Assembly (NCBI GenBank): GCA_022495005.1
Contig: JAGYXB010002036.1
Span: 310,001-374,000, forward strand
Reading direction: 5' to 3'
Origin: Rhyacophila brunnea
Taxonomy: Eukaryota > Arthropoda > Insecta > Trichoptera > Rhyacophilidae
DNA: 64,000 bases
Made by a program: the position numbers and the translations under genes. Each line of letters begins with the position of its first letter. The first letter of the stretch is position 1. Shown in pieces: positions 35,811-48,760 of the stretch. The notes below the pieces were generated by a model. The model ran no database searches and was not told where the DNA came from. It saw only the letters and a list, made by a program, of their open reading frames with translations.

Positions 35811-36611
35811 AAGGGCGGACGTGCTCAGCGTGGGTGAAAATGGAGCTTTTTTTTCTATTTTCAAAGCATGATCCTGGACATACCTTAAACGTTATAGATA
35901 ACCTAACCTAACCTAACCGATTTTTTTAACGGTACATGTTCAAACACGCGCGTTAACATCATTTTACTCCCTACTTCAATTATAGTTTGTCAATTTATGG
36001 CTACGTCCGTATGTTGTAGCTTAACCACTGGGGAATGCCAAAAGAAATGGCGTATTTCAAAAAACACTACCTTATTCTTAGGTCAATAATTATTATAAAG
36101 CAATCATTATTCGTAGGATGTTTATCACACTTGAATGGTCAAAGACATAGCTTATAATTAGTATCTTTAAAATTATCTTCAAATGTGTTAATCTTGCCCA
36201 TTTTTGAATAATAAAATGCCTAATTCTTGTCAAATTTGGGATCACAGAGATTATCAATATAATTTTTCATCGTAAATATTTCACCATAATAATGTCGATA
36301 TAAATTATACTGATGGTTTTATAAATGCGTTTAAAAATTAATAAATGTAAAAAATCTTAACACCACTGCACATTTATGTACTGAAATATGACTATATGCT
36401 AAAACATTAGAGCGAGAGGCTTAAAAGAATACTATTTTATGTAATAAAAATACTTCATGCAGTCATCAAATGTTTAAAATAAATATAAAGGATAATAAGG
36501 CTTCAAAATTATATAAATAGATTATCTACAACGTTTAAGGTATGTCCAGGATCATGCTTTGAAAATAGAACACAAGCTCCATTTTGACCTACGCTGAGCA
36601 TGTTCCCCCTT
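35811..36611. mobile_element. DNA element with ~90-bp inverted ends
   Basis: The arms 35811-35900 and 36521-36611 are inverse complements over about 90 bp, including TTTTCAAAGCATGATCCTGG and CATACCTTAAACGTT. The ends read AAGGGCGGACGTGCTCAGCG and (inverted) AAGGGGGAACATGCTCAGCG. The flanks (CACTTA on the left, TGAAAAT on the right) give no clean duplication. There is no coding capacity, and the superfamily is unknown. Confidence 0.8.
35900..35919 (-). repeat. Short telomere-like TTAGG patch
   Basis: Four AACCT units lie here, inside the element at 35811 just after its left arm. TTAGG is the common insect telomere repeat. At this length it is a minor interstitial patch and could be chance. 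Confidence 0.4.
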
Positions 36612-37334
36612 GAAAATATAATACCTACATAACCACTGGTAATATTCCTGAAACGAAAGCAAAGAAAATTTACTATTGTTGGTCCCTTTCTTCCAACCTT
36701 AGCAATATTTGAGGACAGTCACTATATTGCGATACAGGTATTGAGACGTATAAAAATGTAATTATTATGGTCTTGTAATGCATGAGTAAGTATCATAGGT
36801 AGCCAGACCGGGTAACAGTGTCGCTGCAATACATCTAGGACCTAAGTAATATATTATAAATATAACAAACTACTGGATCTCGTACACTACATGGATGTGC
36901 ACATCACGGAAAATGCATTTATCAGGCAAGCTCGCTATGCAAATAGGAATGTCTGAACCAGCATTTAATTAACTGCGAAACATCTAATCGTAGTCAATAA
37001 TAAACAAAATGACGGCGATTTTTTACGTTAACGTGTCATGATACCTTACAAAGATACACAGTACTAACTCGTACACAGATTCCTGTGATGGAAGGCCGCA
37101 TATTAAATATCACCTACATGGTGAAAACAACAGAGCTACGGGTTGCCGGCATGACGTACGACAATTAATTAATAATTAAGTTTTACGAAAATAGTGTTCA
37201 TCATTGTAACCATCATAGCCGTTTTCTCCTGTGATTCTCCACCGTGTTTATTCGTAGTAAGAGGACTATTTGTTATTACCTAAATAATTAAAAATAATTA
37301 ATTCAATATAATATAGCATTATCTATATATGGCG
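36612..37334. other. No gene seen
   Basis: AT-rich sequence. An open stretch of about 50 codons ends near 37164, with no recognised family. Confidence 0.45.
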
Positions 37335-37540
37335 GTTCTTGTGGTGCAGTGCCTTAGGCACTTGCCTTCCACCCGGGAGTTCTGGGTTCAATTCCCGGTC
37401 AGGACACAATATTTATGTATATTTCTGAAAGCCTGGGTGTTTGTGATTGTTCAAAATTACTAACAACCACCTTGTACGAAAAAGCAAGGACATGGTTATC
37501 AATAATTATAATAAAAAAATATAGCATTATCATTTCAATT
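37335..37540 (+). repeat. tRNA-derived SINE
   Basis: The 37335-37405 head can form a partly paired acceptor (GTTCTTG with CAGGAC) and a T arm around GGTTCAATTCC, a good box B. The D arm region GTGGTGCAGTGCC is tRNA-like. An unrelated body follows (GAAAGCCTGGGTGTTTGTG) to about 37540. The tail is AT-rich, so the right limit is approximate. Confidence 0.6.
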
Positions 37541-38305
37541 GCTTAGTTTCATAATGGGGCAAATATTATGTTTTGATAAGACTCAGTTTGACAGATTTTT
37601 CGTTCATTCGATAATTTTAATTTGACGTATATTTTGAATTTTCCAATCGTACCTTCCTATTAAATAACTAACTGTAATTTTCACCACAATTTCATCTATT
37701 TTTCTGTAAGTTATAGGTATACAATGCCTCGCCAGTTTTCGCGACCTACACGCTTCATCGATCGCAGTCACAACAGTTTGCAAAATATCCATTAATTTCT
37801 TCTTTTTTTTTAAGTCGGCCTTCGACTTATGTTTATACAATTTGATTGGAAAATAAATGCTTTCCGCTATTTTTCGATTAATGATTTGCATAATAAAAAG
37901 TCACTTTAATTTAAATGCAACTTGTTATATTTTCTGCCGGTTACTATTTTATTAAGGATTTATGGAATACGAGTAAATACTATGGATAATTATCTATATT
38001 AATGGAAACAATCAACAACAAGGAATAACTGAATAGATTTTTCAATATTTTCAGGCAAAACATTGACTTGTCATATATATATGTGGTTTCCGATTGGCGA
38101 CTTATGGAAACGGTATTACGATATTTAAATTATTTGGTAAGTACAATTTAAATATAAACATTAAGAAGTAAACCGGGTTAAAGTTTTTTTCATATTATTC
38201 TAATTAACGAATTTAATTTTTTGAAATTCAGCATTTTTCAGTAGTAATTAATTCAAGTTTATAAAAAATATCTAACATTTTCCGTTCATCACATATCAAG
38301 TCGAA
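37541..38305. other. No gene seen
   Basis: AT-rich sequence with no recognised feature. Confidence 0.5.
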
Positions 38306-38313
38306 GTGATGTT

Positions 38314-38856
38314 CAGTGGCGGCTCCTTTAATACAATGCAAGTGCAACGCACTACCTGCATTTTTTAAGACATCGCTCAACTTTTCATTGTTATTCATAT
38401 GTATGTGTATCACTCACTTAGCGAAGTAGTAGCATTATTATGAACCATAATCTTTTCATGTGCGCAAAGTGATTCCAATTCAAATACGATTTTCAGTTTG
38501 CGTGAGGTTCGTTATAAAACTACTTAGACGGTGGTCCTATGTTCCTGTAGTTGCGTTTTGTGTAACAGTTTTTCCGACAGTAGTTTAGATCAGCGCACGA
38601 ACTAGCTATAAGATAAACTAAAACGCCTGTTTTATAAAAATGTTAGCGTGTTAATAAAAATGTCTTATATATCTTTTATAATTACAATTTCTAAACAATG
38701 TCCTATATTATTAGTATATAAACAATATTTATAAATATTTTTTTCGGAAATTGTACCTATAAGAAAGATATGAGACATTTTTAATGCTATCTTCTCTTTC
38801 TAGAACTATTGCGCACTACCAGAAAATGCTATTCTAAAGACCACCGGCCGCCATCG
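38314..38856 (+). mobile_element. Non-autonomous hAT element, CAGTGGCGGC type
   Basis: The left end CAGTGGCGGCTCC and the inverted right end CGATGGCGGCCGG are similar. The flanking octamers GTGATGTT (38306-38313) and GTGAGGTT (38857-38864) match at seven of eight positions. It is 543 bp, with no transposase. A CGCACTACC block near both ends is in direct orientation. Confidence 0.7.
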
Positions 38857-38864
38857 GTGAGGTT

Positions 38865-41800
38865 ATATAGCCAGCTTTATTAAATTATGTGTGTGGTGAA
38901 TGACGCAATAAATAGATTTTTATTATAAAATTATTCATTATAATTTGATACATTTTATAATATACTTTTTTAAATAACTCATCCGCTTGCAGTTATATAA
39001 AATAACAAGGCACCCTGTTACTGTACTTTGTCACTGACACAATTCGTTAGATCTTTCTTTACATATATTATATTATGATATCATAATGTAGTGTGTTTTC
39101 CTGTCGCCCTAAATATTTTGAAGTCGGTGAAATGTGTCTTGTCTACTTTTAAAAGCATCAAAACAAATCAAGAGATCGAGTGAAATTCTCTGCGATCCAC
39201 GTATTAATTCTTTCATCTTTTTCGTGGTTACATTATTATCGTATAAATAAATTGACCGAAACAATTTAAGTGATCATCTTTTACAGGAATTTTCAACCTT
39301 TTTTAATACGTGACCCACAGTTGGCTTGAATATTTCTGTGCCCCGAACCTCGTCCGTAATAGTTTCTCATAAAAAGGAGAATATATTTAAATTCTAATTG
39401 ATGTGAATGATGTACTATTCTATTTGAAGTAAATAATATTATAATAAAAGTACAATTCAAATTCCATTATTATATCCTCAATCATCTGAGAAAAATGTTA
39501 TTATCTATTGCACCGTTTATTTAAATTAGACAACAGTTTTATTGGAAATAGCACGACTGTTCCACACTTTTGCATAAAATTGTAAATTTTAAGGAGTGCC
39601 ACTTTTCTGACGAAATGGGGATTTTTTCATGTTAAAATATGTATTTTTAAAATAATATATCTATCGAATTTTTAACAATGTCTATTCGTAATATTCAATT
39701 ATCACAGTACCCCCCCTCAGAAGTGACCGTGGTCCATTTAAAATGCGTTTTTTTGCCTGAAGCATACTTTGTCCTCCGAGGACATTAAATATGGTTTAAG
39801 GTTGAGAGTCTCTGGCTATGAAAGAGCCATATTTCTACAGCTATATATAAATACTTTTGGACTTTCTTATATACTTATATAGATATAAACAAAACTACTG
39901 GCTAAATAAAAATACCCGAAAAGTTAACATAATAATACAGCTAGATCATGGCCGGTCCAATTGAGGGCCGCGGCCCAAAAATATATGTCAACGAAAAAAT
40001 GTGAAATATCTGAAAATATACATGGGAAGGTAAATAATATTAAATATCAAATCCATTTTAACTTGGAATTTGGAAACAACATTTTCCTCAGCTTAAAGAA
40101 TCCTGTTAGACAGGTATTCCATACATTTCATCACACTTAAACCCTTTAAGGCATGGTCATCAGCTTTAACCCATTTCAATATCCTTTCTCAAAATGTGCC
40201 CTTATATAGTTCGCCGGGTTTTCTATGATTGGTACTCGAAATCCCTATAGTTTTCTTTGTGTTTGCAGATCATAGATTCATATGTGCAGTCAATTTTCTA
40301 CAATAAAAATAAGTATTATATTTTTTTGCACAGTTAAAAGAACTAGTCAAATTATTATATTGCCAAATATAGATACTATAATTAAGTATTTTTTTACTAT
40401 AATTTTTGCTCGCGTACTATGTATGACTATGATAAATGGGAATTTGGTTATTTTACCATGTTTTTATTAGCTCGTATTCTTGTTTGTCCCGTACAGATTT
40501 TTTCTTGTTTGTCCAAGATTTTTAACCAACATCCCGAGTAGCTAGACATTTGAAACTTTTAGAATACATCAGAACACGACGGGAATGCATTTTTTAAATA
40601 CTCTTGGCCATCTGTAAGCAGAATTGAATTCATTTTCAGTTAATTCTGTTTTGTATGTTTCGGAAAAAAAATTGTTAAAAGTAATATTTACTACTCACTA
40701 TTATTGGTTGCTAAGTGGGTCCTAGGAACTAAATTATTAATATATACGTGCGTTACTATGGAAATCAATATGAAATGTCAAAATGACATTTCAGTATTCT
40801 ATATTTATTAATACATAGAATTGTCAAGTTTATATGATTCAACAGAAAATTTAAAAACGTGGTATATAAAAAGTTCTTTTTATCTTGTAATTATTTTTAT
40901 AAATTCAATTCACATGCGGAAAATCTGTTCCCATCAGTGTCATTGTTGTCACAAAATTTCACCTGAATTTTAAGCCTTGTTTGTCAAATTTATAATCTTA
41001 TTATTTTTGGTAAACTATGTATATTACACGTATTCATTCATCTCGGCTAGATCGGACGTAAGTAATAAAGAAAAAAATAACTAACGATGTCACAGAAAAT
41101 GAAAGAAAAACTCCCCGTAACGTTAAACATTGTTTTTAGGTCACTTGGTCGTAGAGTGTTTCGTGTCAGGGGCGTAGCGTCATAATAATATAATTATTTT
41201 TATTATTCGTGTCGAGTTGTAGAGTTATTACAGCAATAATTTGATGTACAGTAATTCTGTAATAATCAGTATTATTATTACTGTCGACTGTGTAGTTTGT
41301 ACCGCAAAGTTGTATTTTATATTGCATTGTGATTTTCAAGGATATGTTTTACTGTTAAATTATAATTCAGGCGCCAAATAGCTTTGTGAATAATAGTTAT
41401 AATAACACTCTTATATTATTTAATTCACTATAACGTAAAAATGAAATTTATTCATGAGACTTTGATGATAATAAACCAATAACATTTAAATTGACCCTGG
41501 AAACTAGGTACCTAGGCACGTGTTTATAATTAGTAATTACTGATATCAGAGTTCGTACTTGATAATACGTAGGTACTATAGGCGGCAATTTGAGATGTTT
41601 ATCATCTTTATTCGAAGTTAAAATTGTGTACAATAATAAATATAAAATCTACTATCCACAAAAAATAATATAAAAAAACTATGATAAAACCAGGTAAGTA
41701 TACAATTATTATTACATTACCTAATTAAAAATTATGCACCGGCTATACATTAAACTATGTATATTTATTATTGAAATACCTGCATAACGACTTTGGAAAG

Positions 41801-43261
41801 GAAAAAGGGCGTAATCGACACAGATCAAATTTTACAGGAGGCGCAAAGGTAAAGGTTTTCGGTCAAAGTTAAAATTCAAAATATACGTAACCTTGATGTA
41901 CTTACATGATAATTAATAATTAGGTTGTATATTCCTTATCTGATATTAATTATTGAGTTAATTAAAAAAAAAAACAACAAATATGACGGTTAAGTCGTTT
42001 TTCCCACTTGATACCCTTTTTTTAATTGTCAGCTAAATTTGTATAATATAATATCAGAAATTGCAGTATAATATATTTGATACAACATGTATTTAGTCAT
42101 GAATAACGTTATCCAATGAAACCCATTTTGAAAAAATGAGGGTTACGTCCTTTTTCCTTTTTAATGTCGAATTACAATAATCGTGACATCAAGTCTACCC
42201 GTGACAAAGCATACAATATTATCTCTTTAGGTTTACATGCTCACCGTTTCCCAGGTACTCACCCACACTACACTCACCAGTTTTTGTGAACTAAGCGATG
42301 TCCAATTCCTGCTACTTTCAGTCTGGATGATGCGTGTAGTTCAAACGTTACAAAGGGCCCAGAGGGTAGATAATATAATTGGGAATCATAATCTCGTATT
42401 TTACAAACTATCTGATGACTGTCAGATAAGAATCTGAGAGAGACTTGACTGATTTGTGGAGTCGCTGAGATGCCACAAGTTCGTCCACCATAGTATCATC
42501 TCTGGCTGACCTGTTGGTAAAGTGGGCCGAGAGTACAAGGGACAATAAATTCTATAATATTATGTTACCGTATTAGATACTGTATTAATTTATTTACATA
42601 CTAACGGGTCTGGGTAGAACACAAAATAATATTCAATTATAATTTATCAACATATGGCTCTTTTTATGTGATTTTACGTAATAACTACCTAATAGTTCCC
42701 TCAAAACCGACCCGCCCCGCGCACCACACTCGATCTTAATCGAGCGTATCACGAGGCCCTACGTTTGGATTTGAAGCATCATCAGTTGTTTACGCCTCTC
42801 AGGAGCAGGCCACGCACACAAGTGTGCTTTAACTGAGTTTACAGAGACTTTCTAATAAAAGTTCCCATGGGAGAGAGGAGCATAGAGAAATAACAAAACT
42901 AAATGATTCCTATTAATTTGCATATGTGTCGCTACATTTCAAAATCAGCCAAGTCCACCTTTAGGTATTTTTGACTTTTTGTGAATTGCTGAAGAACTAC
43001 TGCTTTCTAATATTTCTGCATTATCAAAATATGGAATTTATTAATTTTAAATATTCTATACTCGAAATAATATAAACTTTCACCCTTGTGACTGTGTATT
43101 TGAGAAAACAAAAAGCTGGTTTTCTCCTATTTATCTATTATGGACTTAGCTAATTTTGAAATATAGCGACACATATATGTAAAACACAAAGCTAAAACAA
43201 TACGGACATACTAAACTACGTGAAGAGTTCTTCATGTCCGCAATAAAATGCCGCAATTTAA
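38865..43261. other. Long AT-rich stretch, nothing recognised
   Basis: About 4.4 kb with no recognised gene. Possible decayed hAT-like ends are seen near 39285 (TTTTCAACCTTTTTTAATAC) and 41167 (CAGGGGCGTAGC), but neither has a partner. A GC-richer part lies at 42700-42860. Confidence 0.45.
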
Positions 43262-43450
43262 TTAAGCATTAATGTTCGCCCTTATGGCAACCAGGTAGGA
43301 TGGCCCGATAGGCCCATAGCTCTCATTGAGCATCTCTTCCCTTTCACATTCTCGGACATTCTCAGAGGATGTGGTTTGCATTCTATAATTCTCCGCCATA
43401 TGGACATGTTGGTCGGGTGACAAGTCCAAACTCAAAGAGCTTGGCAGCAA
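43262..43450 (-). CDS. Unrecognised open segment
   Basis: An open minus-strand stretch of about 62 codons has protein-like composition (for example SENVRECEREEMLNESYGPI) and ends in TAA. It opens from a non-ATG codon just after a stop, has no recognisable domain and no poly(A) signal close behind. It may be a repeat fragment or chance. Confidence 0.18.
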   Translation of the reverse strand: MLPSSLSLDLSPDQHVHMAENYRMQTTSSENVRECEREEMLNESYGPIGPSYLVAIRANINA

Positions 43451-43610
43451 TGCTCAATAACTTACTATCAAATTGTTAATTTCAATGGCAAATATTATCC
43501 AGAAATCCTGGGGCGAAGGGCAGAGAACCAAAATACTATTTTTTCGTCGCACCTGAGGTCAGAGGCGACCCTGCTACAGCATCATGCATCTGCTTTCCCT
43601 TTTACAACTA

Positions 43611-43693
43611 GGGATGTCAAAAATGTATAGATACGTCCTTTCGACAGCGATACTAGGCATCAATACTTTTTATTTTGATACAACGTCCCTAAT
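43611..43693. mobile_element. Very short inverted-repeat element
   Basis: TAGGGATGTCAAAAATG on the left is mirrored by TTTTGATACAACGTCCCTA on the right, an imperfect inverted pair of about 83 bp. The same TAGGGATGTCAAA end begins a repeat near 49137. Confidence 0.5.
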
Positions 43694-44818
43694 TACTACT
43701 AACAAAAAAAACGAATGGATTAACTGCTTTATCCAAAATGTATTAATATTATTTTAACACGAAATAGGTATCGGATGTAACAACGAATAAATCGAATTTA
43801 CTATATTTAATATTTTCTGTTGTAAAATGAATCTCTAAAGTAAATAATGTCACAAAAAATAATATTATTTTTATAATAAAGCTCTGAACCTATACTCGTA
43901 CAAATTACTTAGCAAGAATTTAATGCAGCCTACATTTAAATAAGTGAAATTATTTCCCATTGTTCCCTTACTTCAAAATTATTTCATTGTAACATTATTA
44001 CACAACATTTCCCATGTTATAATGTTTGTTGTTAAATATGGCGGTAGGACGCGCTGCTCGCGATCCGTGGCGCCATTTTCCAGAAAATCTCTTCAAAAAT
44101 AAATCACCGCGGGACTGTTGACATTCTGGTCGGACCGTTTGCCCAAAAGTCGGGTTCAACCGCCTCCGTACGTAAACATACTTTTGGCCCATTTATTTTT
44201 CTCAGAATTGGCCGATGTCCATTTTGAATTATTCAGGCCACGCCGCCGTATGAGTTATACTTGGATGCGATATGAAGTGAATCCTAATTTGCAAAAGTTA
44301 ACCGATAATAAATTAACAAAAAAAAAAAAACTTTTCTCCCGCACTATTTTTAACTGACGCCACTGGAATTTATTCACAATATGTAGTTTTATGGAATCCA
44401 TAAGATACTACGTTATAAAAAATAAATATTATTTCGGTAATAAATTGATACAATAATTGAAAGTGAGTCACAAAATAACGGATTGAAAATTTTTCTTTTG
44501 AAACCTTCATAATGCAAAAGATTGATTCTTGCACAAGTAGAACGTACTACAAAAAAAACACATAAAATGACATTACTGCCTGATAACCGTTTAAATGCGA
44601 TGCGTATTATTTTACTTACATAAGCCTAATGATTTTAATACTTAAAATATCGATTTGTATTATTTAAAACACATAGTTTTTGGAATTATTTCTACATAAT
44701 ATTAACGTACTGATTTATTTTAATTAATACAATACATTTCCACCAATAATTATCAAAAGTATATGATAAACAAAATAATGAGTTATATTAAAAATAAATA
44801 AATGCTCCTTAGTAGTAG
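43694..44818. other. No gene seen
   Basis: AT-rich sequence; a modest GC rise at 44040-44260 has overlapping open frames on both strands without motifs. Confidence 0.45.
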
Positions 44819-44827
44819 TCTAGCCGG

Positions 44828-45315
44828 CAGTGTTTCCCAACCGCCGGTCCGCAGAAATTTTCTACCAGTCCGGAAATAATTTTAAGTCAAAAAAAATAAA
44901 CTACCATAAAAAATTGTCTAGCTAGTCACTTATAAAACTACACAAAAAAACCAAATGGATATCAATGCAGTACTTTGTCTGTTCAAAACAATACTGAAGC
45001 CACGGATATTAACTATTCTATCAAATAATATGCAGTTTCAGGAATTATATTACTAACAAATTATTTATTTACTTATCGGGCTCTGATTATTTCAATTAAC
45101 ATAAGAATTTTCATGTTATAATTTTTATTTTTAAATTTTGATTCAGACTGTTATACCTATCTATATCTGTCATGTCTACATATTACTTATACAATAAAAT
45201 TTAAAAATCAATTCACTTAATACTATATCAATAATGTATATTTTGAGTTAGCGGTCCGCGAAATATTTCTCCTGGTTTTACTGGTCGGCAGGTGTAAAAA
45301 GGTTCGGAAACACTA
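44828..45315. mobile_element. hAT-like MITE, CAGTGTTTCC type
   Basis: The left end CAGTGTTTCCCAACCGCCGG and the inverted right end TAGTGTTTCCGAACC are related, and both are followed by a CGGTCCGC block. TCTAGC occurs outside both ends (44819-44824 and 45317-45322), consistent with a decayed 8-bp duplication. It is about 488 bp and AT-rich inside. Confidence 0.7.
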
Positions 45316-45323
45316 TTCTAGCA

Positions 45324-46357
45324 CACCATGCCATCTAACGCTGTATTCCTTTCAAGTCTTCTAGTATCTCCAAAAAGGTAAAATGTCCCATTTTGGTGAA
45401 CATTGATAAGTATCTAATATTTATATGAATAAATAACAGTTTTTTGATAAATAAATCTTGATTGAATGATAAAAATATCAATTAGGTGCATGAGTTTTAA
45501 TTGATTTTTTTTAATTTTCATAAAATAATATATACTTATATATAAAGGCATTTCTAGAAAAGGGGTTTATACGCAAAAACTTAATTTTACAGGAGCGAAG
45601 AAATTACTTTGCAAAATAAATAAATTTCAGTGATTTATGGTAAGATTTTTTGTTTCCTCTCTATAAAATTTCGGTTGTTGCATATATACCCCTTTTGAGA
45701 GACACCTTCAATAATAATATCTCAGTATACATGAGCATCTTCAGACTCTAGTATTATTATTATAGTTGTGAATTGTAATAAGAATATTGTTGTATCAAAG
45801 TACCCAAATTACTTGTACTCCATGCATTTGTAATAGTTACAAAACCAACTTAAACATTTTAAAACATTGAAATTATAATTTTAGAATTATAATTTTCAGA
45901 AATTATTTTTATCTAGTTTTTCGTATTCTAAGATATATGTGACGTTTGAAAATCTATCAAAATAGCAAGTACTTATTTTTATTTTATACATTTTTTGGCA
46001 TTTAAAGAATAATAGATTCTTCCGGCTTAATAATAGTATATATATTAAATACTTACTTGGTAAGTTATTAGTTTTCGTATGGCAACTAAACGATTTGGCT
46101 AAATAATTCCAGCTTATAAAAAAATACTAACATGATTTATCTATATTCAAGACATTTTTTATCATTAAACTATAACATATTACATAATTTAAAAACACAT
46201 TTGAAAAATATATAACCTTGGCTTTTCCTTCACAATCCGCCACGTATCCACACGCATTACGCAGGCGTATACTATGGCGAAACGAGCGTTAGACGTACTT
46301 CAATATAGTGCTGAGAGTGTCAACGAAAAAACCTTATATAATCACGAGATTTTTTTT
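45324..46357. other. No gene seen
   Basis: AT-rich sequence with no recognised feature. Confidence 0.5.
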
Positions 46358-46427
46358 TAAATACGACACCTGGCTTCAAGATTCGCGCCCCTGTACCCTA
46401 ACCAATAAGCTATACGTGTCCTATCCA
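46358..46427 (-). repeat. Degraded tRNA-like SINE head
   Basis: The minus strand reads ACGTATAGCTTATTGGTTAG (box A-like), then GCGCGAATCTTG (weak box B) at tRNA spacing. It is preceded on the plus strand by a T run at 46351-46359, which would be the A-rich 3' side. Confidence 0.4.
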
Positions 46428-47577
46428 ATTGCGACGAAGTTAACTAATTATTTTGACAATTCTCTCTGAAACACTTTAATAAACTATTTAAACTATAGGT
46501 AAAATACCTATTATTATCCTGGGTATTTTTATTATTATTTTTATAAAAATTAAAATATTTACATGCGTAATTTATTAATTTTGGAAAAAATAGTGATAAA
46601 AAGGTAATTAAATTTTTGTAGATATCTGTAGAAAAAGTATTCAATTAATTATTTAAAATGTTCATCCTTTTGCTATTGTTAAAATGATCATCTCCTATAT
46701 ATTATTATCCTACAGATTTGCCCGTTTTTGCGAGCGATTGTGTGCCTTATTCGTCACGTCCGATGGGTTAAAACGCCAAACACACTTATGGAATGTTCGA
46801 AATTCAAATAGGTCATATAGAGTATGAAAGGAAGGGTTTTCCGAATTTAAGTTATCTTGCGATATAATATTGATGTTTCTCTAAAGCTTTCCGGCACATA
46901 CGTCACATTATTGACAATATGGGAATTTATTTTTTCACAATGTTTGCAACACTCGAACCGACTAAACAAAGATGGCCGCTTTAAATTTAAAATGCGTTTT
47001 AACCGATATATACTATCAATTTTCACAAACTAATCATAATAAGATTGATCGATAAACATATTAGAACTGATTTATTTAAATTTTTATGAATTAAGTTCTC
47101 TGTTTAAGTTAAGTTTCTACACCTCTAACGGAAATCAAGTCTTTTGACACTATAAATTTATTACGCTATGTATACTAACATACGGTATTTCAATTGACTG
47201 ACCACATATTTACTTATGAGATGCATTCGAGTGACTGTAAGTTGAAGTGAGCACAATTTTATATAACTTAACACAGTCACAAAAAAATCACTTTTAAAAA
47301 CAAGGTAACATACGTCATTATTTGTTGTTTATGTAAAAAACGACAGGTGATATTATTTACGTCTCCTAATGATTTAAAAATGCACAGCACTATATAATAA
47401 CTCACATTTATAACAAGCACCCATAGATAACTATAAATATTCAAATAAACAATAACATTTATACGAATTCCGATTAAAACTGATCATTTCATTGAAACGC
47501 GGGCGTACGACATATCGGCGTTTTACGACACCAAGGAAAATTTTAAAATATGATGTCACTTTTTTTTTTTTTTGTAA
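46428..47577. other. No gene seen
   Basis: AT-rich sequence ending in a T run near 47560. Confidence 0.5.
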
Positions 47578-47668
47578 GGCTGTTGAATCAATTTTTATTT
47601 TGAACCAATGAAACTTATATACATTTAATTAGCTCATTATAACCCAAAAATATTTAAAAGGTATCAAC
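47578..47668 (+). repeat. Direct repeat, left copy (flank of MITE nest)
   Basis: This ~91-bp segment, containing AACCAATGAAACTTATATAC and ATAACCCAAAAATATTTAAA, is repeated at 48582-48671 in the same orientation with few differences. Confidence 0.9.
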
Positions 47669-48530
47669 CAGTGTTGCCAACTAACATTTTCAAAGTTCAG
47701 TAGATTTTTTGATTTTTTCTTCAAAATACCATTGATTGACAAAAATGTATGAAATTCAACGATTGTGTTTGGTGAAAGCGTGCATATTGACATAATCTCA
47801 CAAGTGTCTTTTAAAAATCATGTAAAAAGTGACTTTTGTTCATCACAAATATCATAATTTCTTCTTTTCCTGACAAAAATTTCAGTAGATCTAATGAAAT
47901 TCCAGTAGACATGGCAACACTGGCTATGCGATCAACCCAGTGTTGCTAAGTCAAAATTTAAAAATTCAGTAGATAGACATGGCAACACTGACTATGCGAT
48001 CAACCCAGCAGTGTTGCCATGTCTACTGAAATTTGCCAATATACTGAATTTTTGATTTTTTTTCGAAATTCAAGAAATCTACTGATATTTGTGTTTCTCC
48101 ATAATTGTAAATTAACTGATGATTCTTTCAATAATAAACTTTTTGGCAACCCAGTGTTGCCAAGTCAAAATTTAAAATATCAGTAGATTTTGAAAAATGT
48201 GGTTTATTAGATATGATTTAAAACTAATAAGAATAACAATAACTAATAATATTAATTTACTGTAAACAATGATGATATTAATGGGTAAAATGGCGCTCTT
48301 GGGTAGAGTTACAATGCTTTTTATGTAAATTTAGAAGTGTATAACATCAAAAAAGGTCATGCGTAAATCATTTCAAGTTTATTATTGAAAGAATCATCAG
48401 TTAATTTACAATTGTGGAGAAACACAAATATCAGTAGATTTCTTGAATTTCGAAAAAAAATCAAAAATTCAGTATATTGGCAAAAAATATCAGTTGATCT
48501 TCTGAAATTTCAGTAGACATGGCAATACTG
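47669..48530. mobile_element. Nest of CAGTGTTGCC inverted-repeat elements
   Basis: Several units begin CAGTGTTGCC or CAGTGTTGCT and end GGCAACACTG or GGCAATACTG: 47669-47922, 47938-47990, 48009-48530, and a left end at 48152 inside the last. The third has very long arms (48009-48142 and 48375-48530), nearly identical apart from a ~22-bp extra block. CTATGCGATCAACC is repeated between units. CAGTG ends suggest hAT. There is no coding capacity. Confidence 0.8.
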
Positions 48531-48581
48531 GATCAACCATAGAATATTATTTCAAAATTTAATAAAGTAACATTTTTTTAT

Positions 48582-48671
48582 GGCTGTTAAATGATAATTT
48601 TTTTAAACCAATGAAACTTATATACATTCAATTGGCTCATATAACCCAAAAATATTTAAAAGGTATTCAAC
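48582..48671 (+). repeat. Direct repeat, right copy
   Basis: This is the second copy of 47578-47668. It ends GGTATTCAAC and then continues with different sequence, so it may preserve the site as it was before the nest inserted. Confidence 0.9.
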
Positions 48672-48698
48672 AATAATTGGTGTTATACATATTATTTA

Positions 48699-48760
48699 AA
48701 TCATTATCAACCAGGATCAATCCACTGCTATAGCAGGCCTAGCAGCCTGAAGTGGTGTCA
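48699..48760 (-). mobile_element. Possible RTE 3'-end scrap
   Basis: ATCAATCCACTGCTATAGC resembles the inverse of RTE 3' ends seen in this window (ATCTATCCACTGCTGGATG), preceded by a decayed CAT repeat. It is too short for certainty. Confidence 0.35.

Noticed and set aside
35900..35919. Interstitial telomere or chromosome-fusion point
   Set aside because: Only four TTAGG-type units, located inside a transposon; too short for a fusion scar.
36999..37164. Open stretch of about 50 codons ending MTYDN and a stop
   Set aside because: A length expected by chance in 64 kb, with no recognised family; an apparent acceptor nearby (CGTACACAG) is not enough.
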